Both the position numbers and the translations under genes were made by a program. This document shows positions 24,306 to 32,281 of a stretch of DNA of 32,329 nt, piece after piece. The stretch's first letter is position 1. Each line of letters opens with the position of its first letter. Source of the stretch: Ruminococcus sp. UBA4275 (GTDB taxonomy: Bacteria > Bacillota > Clostridia > Oscillospirales > Ruminococcaceae); NCBI GenBank assembly GCA_002395085.1, contig DGVV01000067.1, forward strand, positions 1-32,329, given 5' to 3'. The notes beneath the pieces are model-generated. The model saw only the letters and a list, made by a program, of their open reading frames with translations, did not search any database and was not told the origin of the DNA.

Positions 24306-26570
24306 TTATGCTTTGGAATCTTCTCCGGATGATTTCTTCTTGCGGGTACGCTTCGGCTTTTCCTCTGTCACGTTTTCCGCTGCCGGAACTTCCGCCGCAG
24401 TTTCCGCCTTCTTCTTGCGGGCGCGCTTCGGCTTTTCCTCAGTAACGGTCTCCGCTGCCGGAACTTCCGCCGCGGTTTCCGCCTTCTTCCTGCGGGTACG
24501 CTTTGGCTTTTCCTCCGTGACAGTCTCCGTTGCCGGAACTTCCGCCGCGGTTTCCGCCTTCTTCTTACGGGCGCGCTTCGGCTTTTCTGCCGGAACAGTT
24601 GTGAGCTGCTCCGCCGTCACCGCAGCCGGCTGTTCTGCCTCCTCAGTTTTCTTCGTGCGCGTCTTTTTCGGCGTATACTTGAAATACTGCACGGAAAGCG
24701 GCGGGAGCGTCAGCTCAACCGAATACGGCAGATTGTGCATACTGTAATCTTCCGACTTGACCTTTTTCAGTGCGATGCCGCTGCCGCCGAATTCCACGGC
24801 ATCGGAATCGAATACCAGCGTATACGTTCCGTCAAACGGTACACCGATGCGGTAATGCTCCCGCGCAACCGGCACGAAGTTGCACACCGCAATGATCTCC
24901 TCGCCGCTGTCATCAATGCGGCGGAAGGCGATCACGCTCTGACGGTAATCGTCATTGGAGATCCAGCTGAAGCCCTTCCACGAATCATCATTTTCCCAGA
25001 GGGCAGGTGTTTTCCGGTAGAATTTGTTGAGCGCCTTGGAGAATTCAAACAGAGACTTGTGCGCGGGATAATCCAGCATGAACCATTCCAGTTCCTTTTT
25101 GTAATCCCACTCTCTGCGCTGGCCGAACTCCTGACCCATAAAGAGCAGCTTCTTGCCCGGATGTGCAAACATATAGCACTGGAACGCACGGTAGGAAGCG
25201 AATTTATCGCCTTCCAGACCCGGCATCTTCTCAATCATGGAGCATTTGCCGTGGACGATCTCATCGTGCGAGATCGGCAGCACATAGTTCTCGGAGAAGC
25301 AGTAGAAGAACGAGAATGTGAGCTTGTCGTGATTGAATGCGCGGTAGAGCGGATCCATAGACATATAGGAGAGCATATCGTTCATCCAGCCCATATTCCA
25401 CTTGAAATTGAAGCCCAGTCCGCCGATGTTGGTCGGCTTGGTGACCAGCGGCCACGCGGTGGATTCCTCCGCGATCATCAGCACATCGGGGTGGCGCTGG
25501 AAGACAGCTTCATTGAGCTGCTTGAGGAATGCAACCGCCTCAAGATTTTCTCTGCCGCCGTTGACATTCGGTCTCCATTCGCCGTCGCGGCGGTCATAAT
25601 CGAGATAGAGCATCGAGGCGACCGCATCCACGCGCAGACCGTCGATGTGGAATTCATCGAGCCACCAGCAGGCGGAGGAAATCAGGAAGGAGCGCACCTC
25701 ATCTCTGCCGTAATCGAATACGCGCGTGCCCCAGCCCTTGTGTTCGCGCTTGAGCGGATCGGTATACTCATAGAGGCACTCGCCGTCGAATTCGTAGAGG
25801 CCCTGCTCATCCTTCGGGAAATGCGCCGGAACCCAGTCGAGAATGACACCGATGCCGGCAGCATGGAACATATCAACCATTGCACGGAAATCGTCCGGTG
25901 TGCCGAAGCGGGAGGTCGGGGCAAAATAGCCTGTCACCTGATAACCCCAAGAGCCGTCAAACGGATATTCCGTCAACGGCATGAATTCGATATGTGTATA
26001 AGAAAGCGACTGCATATACGGGATGATCTGCTTTGCGAACTCGGTATAGGAGAGCGGATTGCCGTCCTCATAAGTGCGCCACGAAGCAAAATGCACCTCG
26101 TAAATATTCATCGGCGATTTATAAACATTGGTCTTTGCCTTTTGTTTTGCCCACGCTTCATCCTTCCATTTGTAGGAGGATTCATAGAGCTTTGTCGCAT
26201 TCTGCGGCGCAGTTTCAAAGTGCAGACCGTAGGGATCGTTTTTTAGCTTGATCTCACCTTTTTTGGTGAGGATGCTGTATTTATAGAGCGTGAACTGCGG
26301 GAGTTTGTCAAGCCATATCTCCCATACGCCGTCCGCAATCTTTTTCAGCGGTGCGGCGTTGTGATCCCAAGCATTGAAATCACCGACGACGGAGACATTG
26401 ATCGCATTCGGCGCCCACACGCGGAACACCGTGAACTCCTTGCCGTCTCTGCTGACGGTATGCGCACCGAAAAAGCGCTGCGCGTCATAGTTTCTGCCTT
26501 GATAAAACAGGTGCAGCGGAAAATCATTCGGATTCTGATCTGGACTCTGTTTCGTTTGTGCTGTACGCAT
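24306..26570 (-). CDS. glgB: 1,4-alpha-glucan branching enzyme with basic repetitive C-terminal tail
   Basis: Introduces alpha-1,6 branches into glycogen. The start MRTAQTKQ is used; its ribosome site is weak (GGGAAAAGAG), and the frame upstream to 26648 has only a TTG. The 754-residue protein has a CBM48-type N-domain (about 25-125), a GH13 barrel with nucleophile Asp315 (GLRVDA), acid Glu368 (IAEES) and Asp436 (SHDE), and a beta-sandwich C-domain ending near 632. Residues 633-754 are an unusual extension with 25-residue repeats rich in Lys/Arg (EKPKRARKKKAETAAEVPA). First gene of the glg operon, with its own promoter at 26681-26709. Confidence 0.96.
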   Translation of the reverse strand: MRTAQTKQSPDQNPNDFPLHLFYQGRNYDAQRFFGAHTVSRDGKEFTVFRVWAPNAINVSVVGDFNAWDHNAAPLKKIADGVWEIWLDKLPQFTLYKYSILTKKGEIKLKNDPYGLHFETAPQNATKLYESSYKWKDEAWAKQKAKTNVYKSPMNIYEVHFASWRTYEDGNPLSYTEFAKQIIPYMQSLSYTHIEFMPLTEYPFDGSWGYQVTGYFAPTSRFGTPDDFRAMVDMFHAAGIGVILDWVPAHFPKDEQGLYEFDGECLYEYTDPLKREHKGWGTRVFDYGRDEVRSFLISSACWWLDEFHIDGLRVDAVASMLYLDYDRRDGEWRPNVNGGRENLEAVAFLKQLNEAVFQRHPDVLMIAEESTAWPLVTKPTNIGGLGFNFKWNMGWMNDMLSYMSMDPLYRAFNHDKLTFSFFYCFSENYVLPISHDEIVHGKCSMIEKMPGLEGDKFASYRAFQCYMFAHPGKKLLFMGQEFGQRREWDYKKELEWFMLDYPAHKSLFEFSKALNKFYRKTPALWENDDSWKGFSWISNDDYRQSVIAFRRIDDSGEEIIAVCNFVPVAREHYRIGVPFDGTYTLVFDSDAVEFGGSGIALKKVKSEDYSMHNLPYSVELTLPPLSVQYFKYTPKKTRTKKTEEAEQPAAVTAEQLTTVPAEKPKRARKKKAETAAEVPATETVTEEKPKRTRRKKAETAAEVPAAETVTEEKPKRARKKKAETAAEVPAAENVTEEKPKRTRKKKSSGEDSKA
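24309..24587 (-). repeat. 75-bp in-frame repeats encoding the basic GlgB tail
   Basis: Three full copies and one partial copy of a 75-bp unit, each coding KPKR(A/T)R(K/R)KK followed by AETAAEVPA. Copies are nearly identical at the DNA level, so copy number could vary among strains. Confidence 0.95.
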
Positions 26571-26671
26571 ACTCTTTTCCCAAGCTGTCTGCTGTTCAGC
26601 AGGCGGCTGTTTCCTTTCTTTGAATGTAGAGCAGTTGTAACCGGGCAAACACCCGCATGGGATAGTTTGCC
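26571..26671 (-). promoter_or_regulatory. Structured leader of glgB
   Basis: The roughly 100-base leader holds two hairpins: GGCAAAC with GTTTGCC, enclosing CCC/GGG (26644-26671), and CTGCTG with CAGCAG on a two-base loop (26589-26602) shortly before the weak ribosome site. Neither has a T-tract. A role in translation control is possible but unproven. Confidence 0.5.
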
Positions 26672-26680
26672 GTATAACCT

Positions 26681-26709
26681 ATTTTACCACAATTCGCAGA
26701 ATAGTGCAA
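26681..26709 (-). promoter_or_regulatory. SigA-type promoter of the glg operon
   Basis: On the minus strand, -35 TTGCAC (26704-26709), a 17-bp spacer and -10 TAAAAT (26681-26686). From here to the end of spoIIE (26710-26842) the sequence is AT-rich; I see no gene and no clear terminator. Confidence 0.8.
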
Positions 26710-26842
26710 GTATTTTTTCAAAATTGACAAAAATTCGTCCACTCGCACAGGATTTCCAGTGTCTTTTGTTCAAATTGCCAAAGATCGCTGAAAGTTTGTC
26801 TATCAATTTTATCACTTCGCCAGTAACGCAACACTTTGATCT

Positions 26843-29083
26843 TTATTGCTTTTCGTCTCCTGATATTGCGGCGGCCAGAACGGTCACATCGTCGCGTGGT
26901 GTGCCTTTCGCATCGCGCTGTGCTTTTGCACAAACCGTATGTGCCAATGCCTGCAAATCGCCGCCCTGCCGGATCTGCTGACGGATGTACGGGAACAGCG
27001 AATCGTCCAGCCCGTCCGAGAGCAGAAACAGCATATCACCGCGCTCCAGTTTCAGCACTGTCGTGTAGGGATCTGCAAGCGGCAGAATTCCGATCGGGGC
27101 GGTTGCCGCCTGACAAAGCGTAATGCGTTCGCCGTGCTTGATAAAGGTCGGCCCTGCGCCGTATTTGTACAGCGTGACCGCCGCCGTATCCGTACAGATT
27201 TTTGCGACATCCAGTGTTGCAAAACGTTCATCGCCGGATTTCGTCAGCATGATTGCGTTGATCATCCGCGCCGCCGCCTGACAGTCCATGCCGGACTGCA
27301 CCAGACTCCGGAAATGCGTCAGCACAATGCGCGCATCCACCGCCGCATGACGTCCGCTGCCCATGCCGTCTGAGACCGCCAGATAAACGCATCCTGCGCT
27401 GTCAGAGAAGGTATCCCAGCAGTCTCCGCAGGGTTCATCCTCATGCACCGCGCACTGTGCCGCGGCTGTCGAAACGGTATATCCGCCGACGGTTTGCAGC
27501 ACCAGCCGCTGACCGTCTCCGGCTGTCTCCAGTCCGCAGCAATGCAGTTCCCTGCCCGTTGCATCGCAGAGAATTTCCGTGATGAATTCCGCATCCAGTT
27601 CCGCATCGCCCGCCGCATAGAGTTCAATCACCATGCGCTGATTCTCCGCTGTCTCCACAGCCGCCGCCCGCACGGAAATATCGTATTTGCTGAGTGCATC
27701 GGTCACTGTGCGCGTCAGTTCCCGATGATAGGTGCGCTGCGCCTGATTGCCCGCACCGTGCAGCAGATCCTCCGTAATGCGCATCTGCGAAAAAAGCAGC
27801 GTCTGCGATTCCCGCAGCCGCGCCGCCAGTGTCCGCGTGACCGCATTCTGCCGCTTGGCACGCTGAAATTCGGCGGTGAGCTGCTCCGGCTTCAGGCAGC
27901 CCAGCGGCGCACGCAGCGTCTCCGAGAGCCCCGCCGCAGACATCGCCGCAAAGCAGCGGGTTGTCTCCATTGCGCAGTGTTCCCAGCAGGTTGTGCGGCT
28001 GCGGCACTGTCCGCAGAAATGTTCCCGCACATAGTCCGCAGGAGCATCCGGTGCTTCCTGCTTTGCCAGCATATTTGCAATGCGTTCTGCGCTGCCGCGT
28101 ACATTTGCAATGGTATCGCACATAAACTCCATGCGCGCCTGCGTCAGTGTGCTGAGGTCTGTATCCGAATCACTCCACTGTATGACGGCATCTGCAATCT
28201 GTACCGCCGGAAGAAACAGAAACGCCATCCCGCCGATCATCCCGCTGACCCATGCATTTGCAACGGTCGGATTCCAGCCGGAAAGCATCAGCCCCAGCCC
28301 GCCCATCACCTGCATGACAAGGAACTGCACCGATGCCCGTTTTCCTGCCAGCCAGCCCGTCAGGAAGCCGGCAGCGGGCAATACCGCCGCAAAACCTGCC
28401 GTCTGCGCATCCGCAAGAAGCAGCGCACAGGCGGAAAGTGTCCCGCAGACCACACCGCCCGTCGCACGGTATCGCTTTGCAGCCGTGAGAATAAGAAACA
28501 CCGCCGCCAGCACGCCAAAGCTGACCGTAAATACCTGCACAGAACACAGTGCCGCCAGTCCCATGATACAGCAGACCGCAAAGGCAGGCGTGTCCTGTTC
28601 ATGCAGGCACACCGGAAATCCCGCCTCGAAACGTGCCATCACCTGCCGCACACAGCCTGCCAGAACCCCCGCCAGTACGCTGCACGCCAGCCATGTCAGC
28701 CATTCGCGGCCGTGCATCATGCCCGCCAGCCAGAAAACCACAGCCGAAAGCAGCGTACTCCCTGCCGCCAGTGCAGCCGCCGTCACCGGACTGTGCCGCA
28801 CCCCGAAAATCCAGCGCAGCAGCGTTGCGAGGGCAAGCGCGCAAATCAGAATTGGCTGCTGCGTCAGCATTCCCGTCAGCGCGTATGTAAACAGGCTGCC
28901 CGCCAGCACCGCAATGCCCGAAAGCGGCGGAAGTGCAGCTGAGAGCGCCGTATTCAGCGGCACTTGCACCCCGTTGTAATTCGCCGCCGCCAGCAGGCAG
29001 GCAGCCGCCGCACAGCCCAGCAATCCCAGACCGCCGTGCAGCTTTTTCGCAGCGCGCAGATGTTTCCAGTCATTCATTGTCAT
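26843..29083 (-). CDS. spoIIE: Stage II sporulation protein E (membrane PP2C phosphatase)
   Basis: SpoIIE dephosphorylates SpoIIAA to activate SigF in the forespore and helps place the polar septum. The 746-residue form starts at MTMNDWKHL, with GAGAGG just upstream; ATG codons at 29083 and 29077 are both possible. About ten membrane helices occupy residues 20-300, followed by a cytosolic oligomerisation/linker region with a Cys-rich FCGQCRSRTTCWEHC, unusual enough to suggest a metal site. The PP2C domain (about 530-746) has SDGMGSGRHA, KYGAGPTFIKHG, LLSDGLDDS and PRDDVTVL. The promoter has a Spo0A box with the spacing of stage II promoters. Confidence 0.96.
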   Translation of the reverse strand: MTMNDWKHLRAAKKLHGGLGLLGCAAAACLLAAANYNGVQVPLNTALSAALPPLSGIAVLAGSLFTYALTGMLTQQPILICALALATLLRWIFGVRHSPVTAAALAAGSTLLSAVVFWLAGMMHGREWLTWLACSVLAGVLAGCVRQVMARFEAGFPVCLHEQDTPAFAVCCIMGLAALCSVQVFTVSFGVLAAVFLILTAAKRYRATGGVVCGTLSACALLLADAQTAGFAAVLPAAGFLTGWLAGKRASVQFLVMQVMGGLGLMLSGWNPTVANAWVSGMIGGMAFLFLPAVQIADAVIQWSDSDTDLSTLTQARMEFMCDTIANVRGSAERIANMLAKQEAPDAPADYVREHFCGQCRSRTTCWEHCAMETTRCFAAMSAAGLSETLRAPLGCLKPEQLTAEFQRAKRQNAVTRTLAARLRESQTLLFSQMRITEDLLHGAGNQAQRTYHRELTRTVTDALSKYDISVRAAAVETAENQRMVIELYAAGDAELDAEFITEILCDATGRELHCCGLETAGDGQRLVLQTVGGYTVSTAAAQCAVHEDEPCGDCWDTFSDSAGCVYLAVSDGMGSGRHAAVDARIVLTHFRSLVQSGMDCQAAARMINAIMLTKSGDERFATLDVAKICTDTAAVTLYKYGAGPTFIKHGERITLCQAATAPIGILPLADPYTTVLKLERGDMLFLLSDGLDDSLFPYIRQQIRQGGDLQALAHTVCAKAQRDAKGTPRDDVTVLAAAISGDEKQ

Positions 29084-29138
29084 CCATCCTCTCGTTTGTT
29101 CATATATAGTATGCGTTTCTGTTTGTCCCGCATACCCT

Positions 29139-29172
29139 ATTATAGCGCATTGTTTTTGCAAAGCGTGTCGAA
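29139..29172 (-). promoter_or_regulatory. Spo0A-type promoter of spoIIE
   Basis: On the minus strand, TTCGACA (exact 0A box, TGTCGAA on the other strand, 29166-29172) lies 21 bp from TATAAT (29139-29144). An imperfect second box (TGCCGAA, 29191-29197) lies upstream. The long spacer with a 0A box in place of the -35 is the architecture known for SigA/Spo0A stage II promoters. Confidence 0.75.
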
Positions 29173-29199
29173 TCTGCACGGGCAGGAGGCTTCGGCAGC

Positions 29200-29700
29200 A
29201 GATTCTCTCTGCGCTGCGGATTTGCTGTTTTTTAATGTTGACTATTTTGCGAGCTGTGTTTATTATTTTACGCTGCAACAATCCGGCGGCAACTGCCTGC
29301 TTTACCCGAAAAAAAGCAATGTTGTCCAGTTTTTAGGCAGAAAACGCGGAGTCAGTCTATCACTTGTCTGTTTTCCCGTCATTTTGTAATATTTTCATCA
29401 GATTGATTTTCAAGCGCCTGTGCAAATTCTAAAAAGCAGACAAATTCCCGCGCTTTCATCGTTCTTTCCGGCATCATTAAAGTGGAGTTTTTTATGAAAT
29501 TGCTTTGATTTCTTATTATCAAAAAATACACTAAATCTGAATTCCCATTCAAAACGAAAAAACAGTGTTGAAAAAATCAACCTGCGTCAAATCATTAACA
29601 AATGAAGTGCATTAAAGCTTTTTTCAGCCTGATTTCCGTCCAAATTCTAATTCGCAAGATAATTTATAATCAAATACCTATAAAAAATACAACTTTCAAT
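29200..29700. other. AT-rich intergenic region, no gene seen
   Basis: About 500 bases between the divergent spoIIE and secreted-protein promoters are visibly richer in A+T than anything else in the window, with many A and T runs near 29500-29700. I see no start codon with a ribosome site leading a convincing gene. The part next to 29702 could act as an extended UP-element. Confidence 0.6.
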
Positions 29701-29701
29701 A

Positions 29702-29730
29702 TTGACTTCAAAATCAACTTGTGGTATAAT
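29702..29730 (+). promoter_or_regulatory. Near-consensus SigA promoter of the dockerin-like protein
   Basis: -35 TTGACT, a 17-bp spacer and -10 TATAAT: the closest to consensus of all promoters in the window, preceded by A/T tracts. High expression is expected. Confidence 0.9.
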
Positions 29731-29760
29731 CTGACCATGCGCGGGTGACCTGCAGGCCTG

Positions 29761-29776
29761 CGCGGGTATCCCCGCG
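29761..29776 (+). promoter_or_regulatory. 5' leader hairpin of the secreted-protein mRNA
   Basis: CGCGGG and CCCGCG pair on a four-base loop, about 30 bases after the expected start of transcription. GCGCGGGT occurs twice here (29740-29758 region) and a GCAGGCCTGC palindrome precedes it. It may stabilise the mRNA 5' end. Confidence 0.5.
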
Positions 29777-29812
29777 TAAATTTACTACAACAATGATATA
29801 AGGTGGAAAGAA

Positions 29813-30670
29813 ATGAAACACACAAAACTCAGAATCGCAGCAGCAGTTATGTCTGCAATCACGATGGCGTGCGCAAGCCAGGCAATTACCGCATCCGCAT
29901 TCCAGTATACCGGCACTCCGCAGTATGCCTGCGAGCAGAACTCCACGATGGGCAACTATGTCTCCATGTGGAAGGGCACTACCTATAAGACAAACAGCAC
30001 ATGGGGTACACGTTACTTCACCAACGGCGTCGTGGTCGGCGGCGGCTTCACTGCCGCGAATCTTGAGGGCTCCTATGAGGGTCAGCATATCACCGGCGAC
30101 AAGGGCCTTTGCAGAAGCATGGCAAGAGATTACTTCGGCACCAGCATCTTCATGCAGATCAGCCCGAACGCAAGATACCACGTTGCAAGACTCGGTGACC
30201 AGGTCACCATGACCCGCAACGGCGTCACCAAGACCGTCTTTGTGACCTACTGCAATTCCCCGTCTCTGAAGGTTGTGGAGCTGAAGAACGGCAAGATCAC
30301 CTACGATAACGCTTACTACTATGCAGGCAACACCATGATGAAGGGCAATGAGACCTGGACCGTGGATTATGTGACCCGTCCGATCAAGCAGGGCGATGCA
30401 AACGGCGACGGCTTTGTCTATGCAGAGCGCTATGCTGATTACTACGGCGACCTCGAAGCAATCGCAAATTACGCAAACAACGGCGTTCCGGCAGGTGTCC
30501 GCTATGATGTCCTGATGGCTGCTGCAAGCCTCGACGGCGACTGGGAAATCACCGCTGCGGATCACAGAATCCTGATGTACAACCTGCTCACATTCAACGG
30601 CAACTCCTACTACTATACCACTGAGGGCAGAATGAACGGCGACTGGAGCTATGTCTCCAGACTGTACTGA
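29813..30670 (+). CDS. Secreted protein with C-terminal dockerin-like EF-hand pair
   Basis: A 285-residue exported protein. The signal peptide spans 1-29 (basic start, hydrophobic core, ASQAITASA). The body (30-190) is rich in Tyr, Thr, Asn and Gly; LCRSMARDYFG (99-109, Cys100) followed by GDQVTMTRN and VFVTY loosely recalls CHAP/papain-like amidases, but the expected histidine is absent. Residues 193-258 look like a dockerin: loop 1 is GDANGDGFV (Asp195, Asn197, Asp199) and loop 2 is degenerate (SLDGDWEITAAD). Dockerins bind cohesins on the cell surface. Eight of 13 Arg codons are AGA, unlike the CGC/CGG-rich neighbours. The ribosome site is AAGGTGG. Confidence 0.8.
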   Translation: MKHTKLRIAAAVMSAITMACASQAITASAFQYTGTPQYACEQNSTMGNYVSMWKGTTYKTNSTWGTRYFTNGVVVGGGFTAANLEGSYEGQHITGDKGLCRSMARDYFGTSIFMQISPNARYHVARLGDQVTMTRNGVTKTVFVTYCNSPSLKVVELKNGKITYDNAYYYAGNTMMKGNETWTVDYVTRPIKQGDANGDGFVYAERYADYYGDLEAIANYANNGVPAGVRYDVLMAAASLDGDWEITAADHRILMYNLLTFNGNSYYYTTEGRMNGDWSYVSRLY

Positions 30671-30744
30671 TTTCCCCGGTTCCGGTATTCTATCCCATAA
30701 CAATCCCACACAAGATCTGACAGCACCCCGCTGATATATCAAAT

Positions 30745-30781
30745 AACCGGCTGAAAGGCGTCCCCTGCCTCTCAGCCGGTT
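30745..30781 (+). terminator. Terminator after the secreted-protein gene
   Basis: A 10-bp stem (AACCGGCTGA with TCAGCCGGTT), one mismatch and four more pairs (AGGC/GCCT). Only a short T-rich stretch follows, which doubles as the -35 of the next promoter. Confidence 0.85.
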
Positions 30782-30782
30782 C

Positions 30783-30811
30783 TTGCGTTTCCGCCGCCGA
30801 TGTGTTATAAT
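30783..30811 (+). promoter_or_regulatory. SigA-type promoter of the Nudix/phosphatase gene
   Basis: -35 TTGCGT (30783-30788), a 17-bp spacer and consensus -10 TATAAT (30806-30811), starting one base after the preceding terminator stem. Confidence 0.85.
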
Positions 30812-30847
30812 AGGAACGGTCAAATTTTGAGGAATCGAGGGGCGGAC

Positions 30848-32248
30848 ATGATTCAGGATATTTTCCCCAGTCATCTGAACAACAGTTATCAGGCAAAGCA
30901 GCCGCAGCCGGAAAGCTTCATTCTCTGCTTTCAGGAGGGCAGACTGCTTGCGAAAATTGCGGACGGCGTGCCGCATTTCCCGCGTTTTCAGGAGATTGCT
31001 GCGCAGGACATTGCACCGGTCTATCTGTTTTCGGTCGATGATGAAGCCTTCTTTCTGGCAGATGCAGCCGCAATCACCGGCTATCCGGCGTACACCATGC
31101 GGGAACTGCGCGATCAGTGTGCCGGCAAATATCTGTATGCAGCATTTACGGCGTATCATCTGCATTTGTGGTATGCGGATAACCGTTTCTGCGGGCGATG
31201 CCGCGGCACAATGCATCCCGATGCCGCAGAGCGCGCACTCGTCTGCACAGACTGCGGCAAAAAGATCTATCCTCGGCTCAATCCGGCTGTGATTGTCGGT
31301 GTCATCAGCAAGGGGCGCATTCTCATCACGCGCTATCGCCGCGGCTATGCGCACAATGCCCTTGTGGCGGGCTTCACGGAGATCGGCGAGACACTGGAGG
31401 AAACCGTACAGCGTGAAGTCATGGAGGAAACAGGTCTGCGCGTGCGGAATATCCGCTACTATAAATCGCAGCCGTGGGGCATGGCACAGGATATTCTCAT
31501 GGGATTTTTCTGTGAGGCAGACGGCGATGATACCATCCGCATGGACGATCAGGAACTGAAATCGGCGGTCTGGTGCAAGCCGGAGGAGATCGAATTGCAG
31601 CCGCAGCAGCACAGTCTCACAAACGAAATGATGAAGCTGTTCCGCGATACAAACGGGCAGCTGCCGCGGGAATATAATCCGGTGCAGGCAGACGCGGCAG
31701 ATCAGAAAACACGCATTTACTTCACGCGCCACGGCGAAACCACCATGAACGCCGAAAACCATATCAGCGGCGTGACAGACTGTGACCTGACCGGGAACGG
31801 CATTTTGCAGGCACAGCAGCTTGCGGCGGTCTGCGCACAGCAGGGTGATATAGACCTGATTCTCTGCTCCCCGCTGAAGCGCGCCCGCAAAACCGCAGAG
31901 ATCATCGCGGCGCAGATCCATGTACCGGTCGTGACGGAGGAACGGCTGCGCGAATGGGATTACGGCGCATACGAAGATCAGCCGCGGGATCAGACACCGG
32001 ATTTTCAGGCGGCAAAGCGGGAATTCGGCGTGCGCATGAAAGGCGGCGGCGAATCGCTTTTGCAGCTTGCACACCGCGTCTATCAGTGCATCGACGACAT
32101 CCGGCAGCAATATGCCGGCATGACCGTACTGTGCGTCTGTCACGGCGGAGTCTGCCGCATCGCAGAAACCTATTTCCGGGATATGTCCACCGATGCCTTT
32201 TCGCATTTCTTCATGGGAAACTGCGAACTGCGGCAGTATGAACAATAA
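30848..32248 (+). CDS. NudC-type Nudix hydrolase fused to a histidine phosphatase
   Basis: A 466-residue two-enzyme fusion. Residues 1-270 follow the NudC (NAD(H) pyrophosphatase) plan: an N-terminal domain, a zinc ribbon with Cys115, Cys118, Cys133 and Cys136, a complete Nudix box (175-197, GFTEIGETLEE...REVMEETGL) and SQPW (207-210) at the position of the NudC SQPWPFP motif. Residues about 287-466 are a phosphoglycerate-mutase-like phosphatase with RHG (His295), SPLKRARKT, acid region Glu369 and CHGG (His432). The start MIQDIF has GAGGGG upstream. NudC cleaves NADH or decaps NAD-RNA to release NMN; the phosphatase could act on a mononucleotide product. Mycobacterial MutT1 is a known Nudix/histidine-phosphatase fusion but lacks the zinc ribbon, as far as I recall. 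Confidence 0.9.
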   Translation: MIQDIFPSHLNNSYQAKQPQPESFILCFQEGRLLAKIADGVPHFPRFQEIAAQDIAPVYLFSVDDEAFFLADAAAITGYPAYTMRELRDQCAGKYLYAAFTAYHLHLWYADNRFCGRCRGTMHPDAAERALVCTDCGKKIYPRLNPAVIVGVISKGRILITRYRRGYAHNALVAGFTEIGETLEETVQREVMEETGLRVRNIRYYKSQPWGMAQDILMGFFCEADGDDTIRMDDQELKSAVWCKPEEIELQPQQHSLTNEMMKLFRDTNGQLPREYNPVQADAADQKTRIYFTRHGETTMNAENHISGVTDCDLTGNGILQAQQLAAVCAQQGDIDLILCSPLKRARKTAEIIAAQIHVPVVTEERLREWDYGAYEDQPRDQTPDFQAAKREFGVRMKGGGESLLQLAHRVYQCIDDIRQQYAGMTVLCVCHGGVCRIAETYFRDMSTDAFSHFFMGNCELRQYEQ

Positions 32249-32251
32249 ACA

Positions 32252-32281
32252 AAACCGGCAGAGTGGGGACTCTGCCGGTTT
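32252..32281 (+). terminator. Hairpin terminator after the Nudix/phosphatase gene
   Basis: A perfect 13-bp stem (AAACCGGCAGAGT with ACTCTGCCGGTTT) on a GGGG loop, running directly into the 49-bp repeat. Confidence 0.85.

Noticed and set aside
26641..26648. TTG at 26648 as an alternative glgB start
   Set aside because: It has no ribosome site and would add 26 residues unlike other branching enzymes; it also lies within the leader hairpin.
24735..28942. Plus-strand open frames opposite glgB and spoIIE
   Set aside because: Shadow frames: the minus-strand proteins have complete motifs, ribosome sites and promoters.
29714..32245. Long minus-strand open frame of over 800 codons
   Set aside because: It runs antisense through the dockerin-like gene and the Nudix/phosphatase gene, crosses their promoters and terminators, and shows no recognisable domain.
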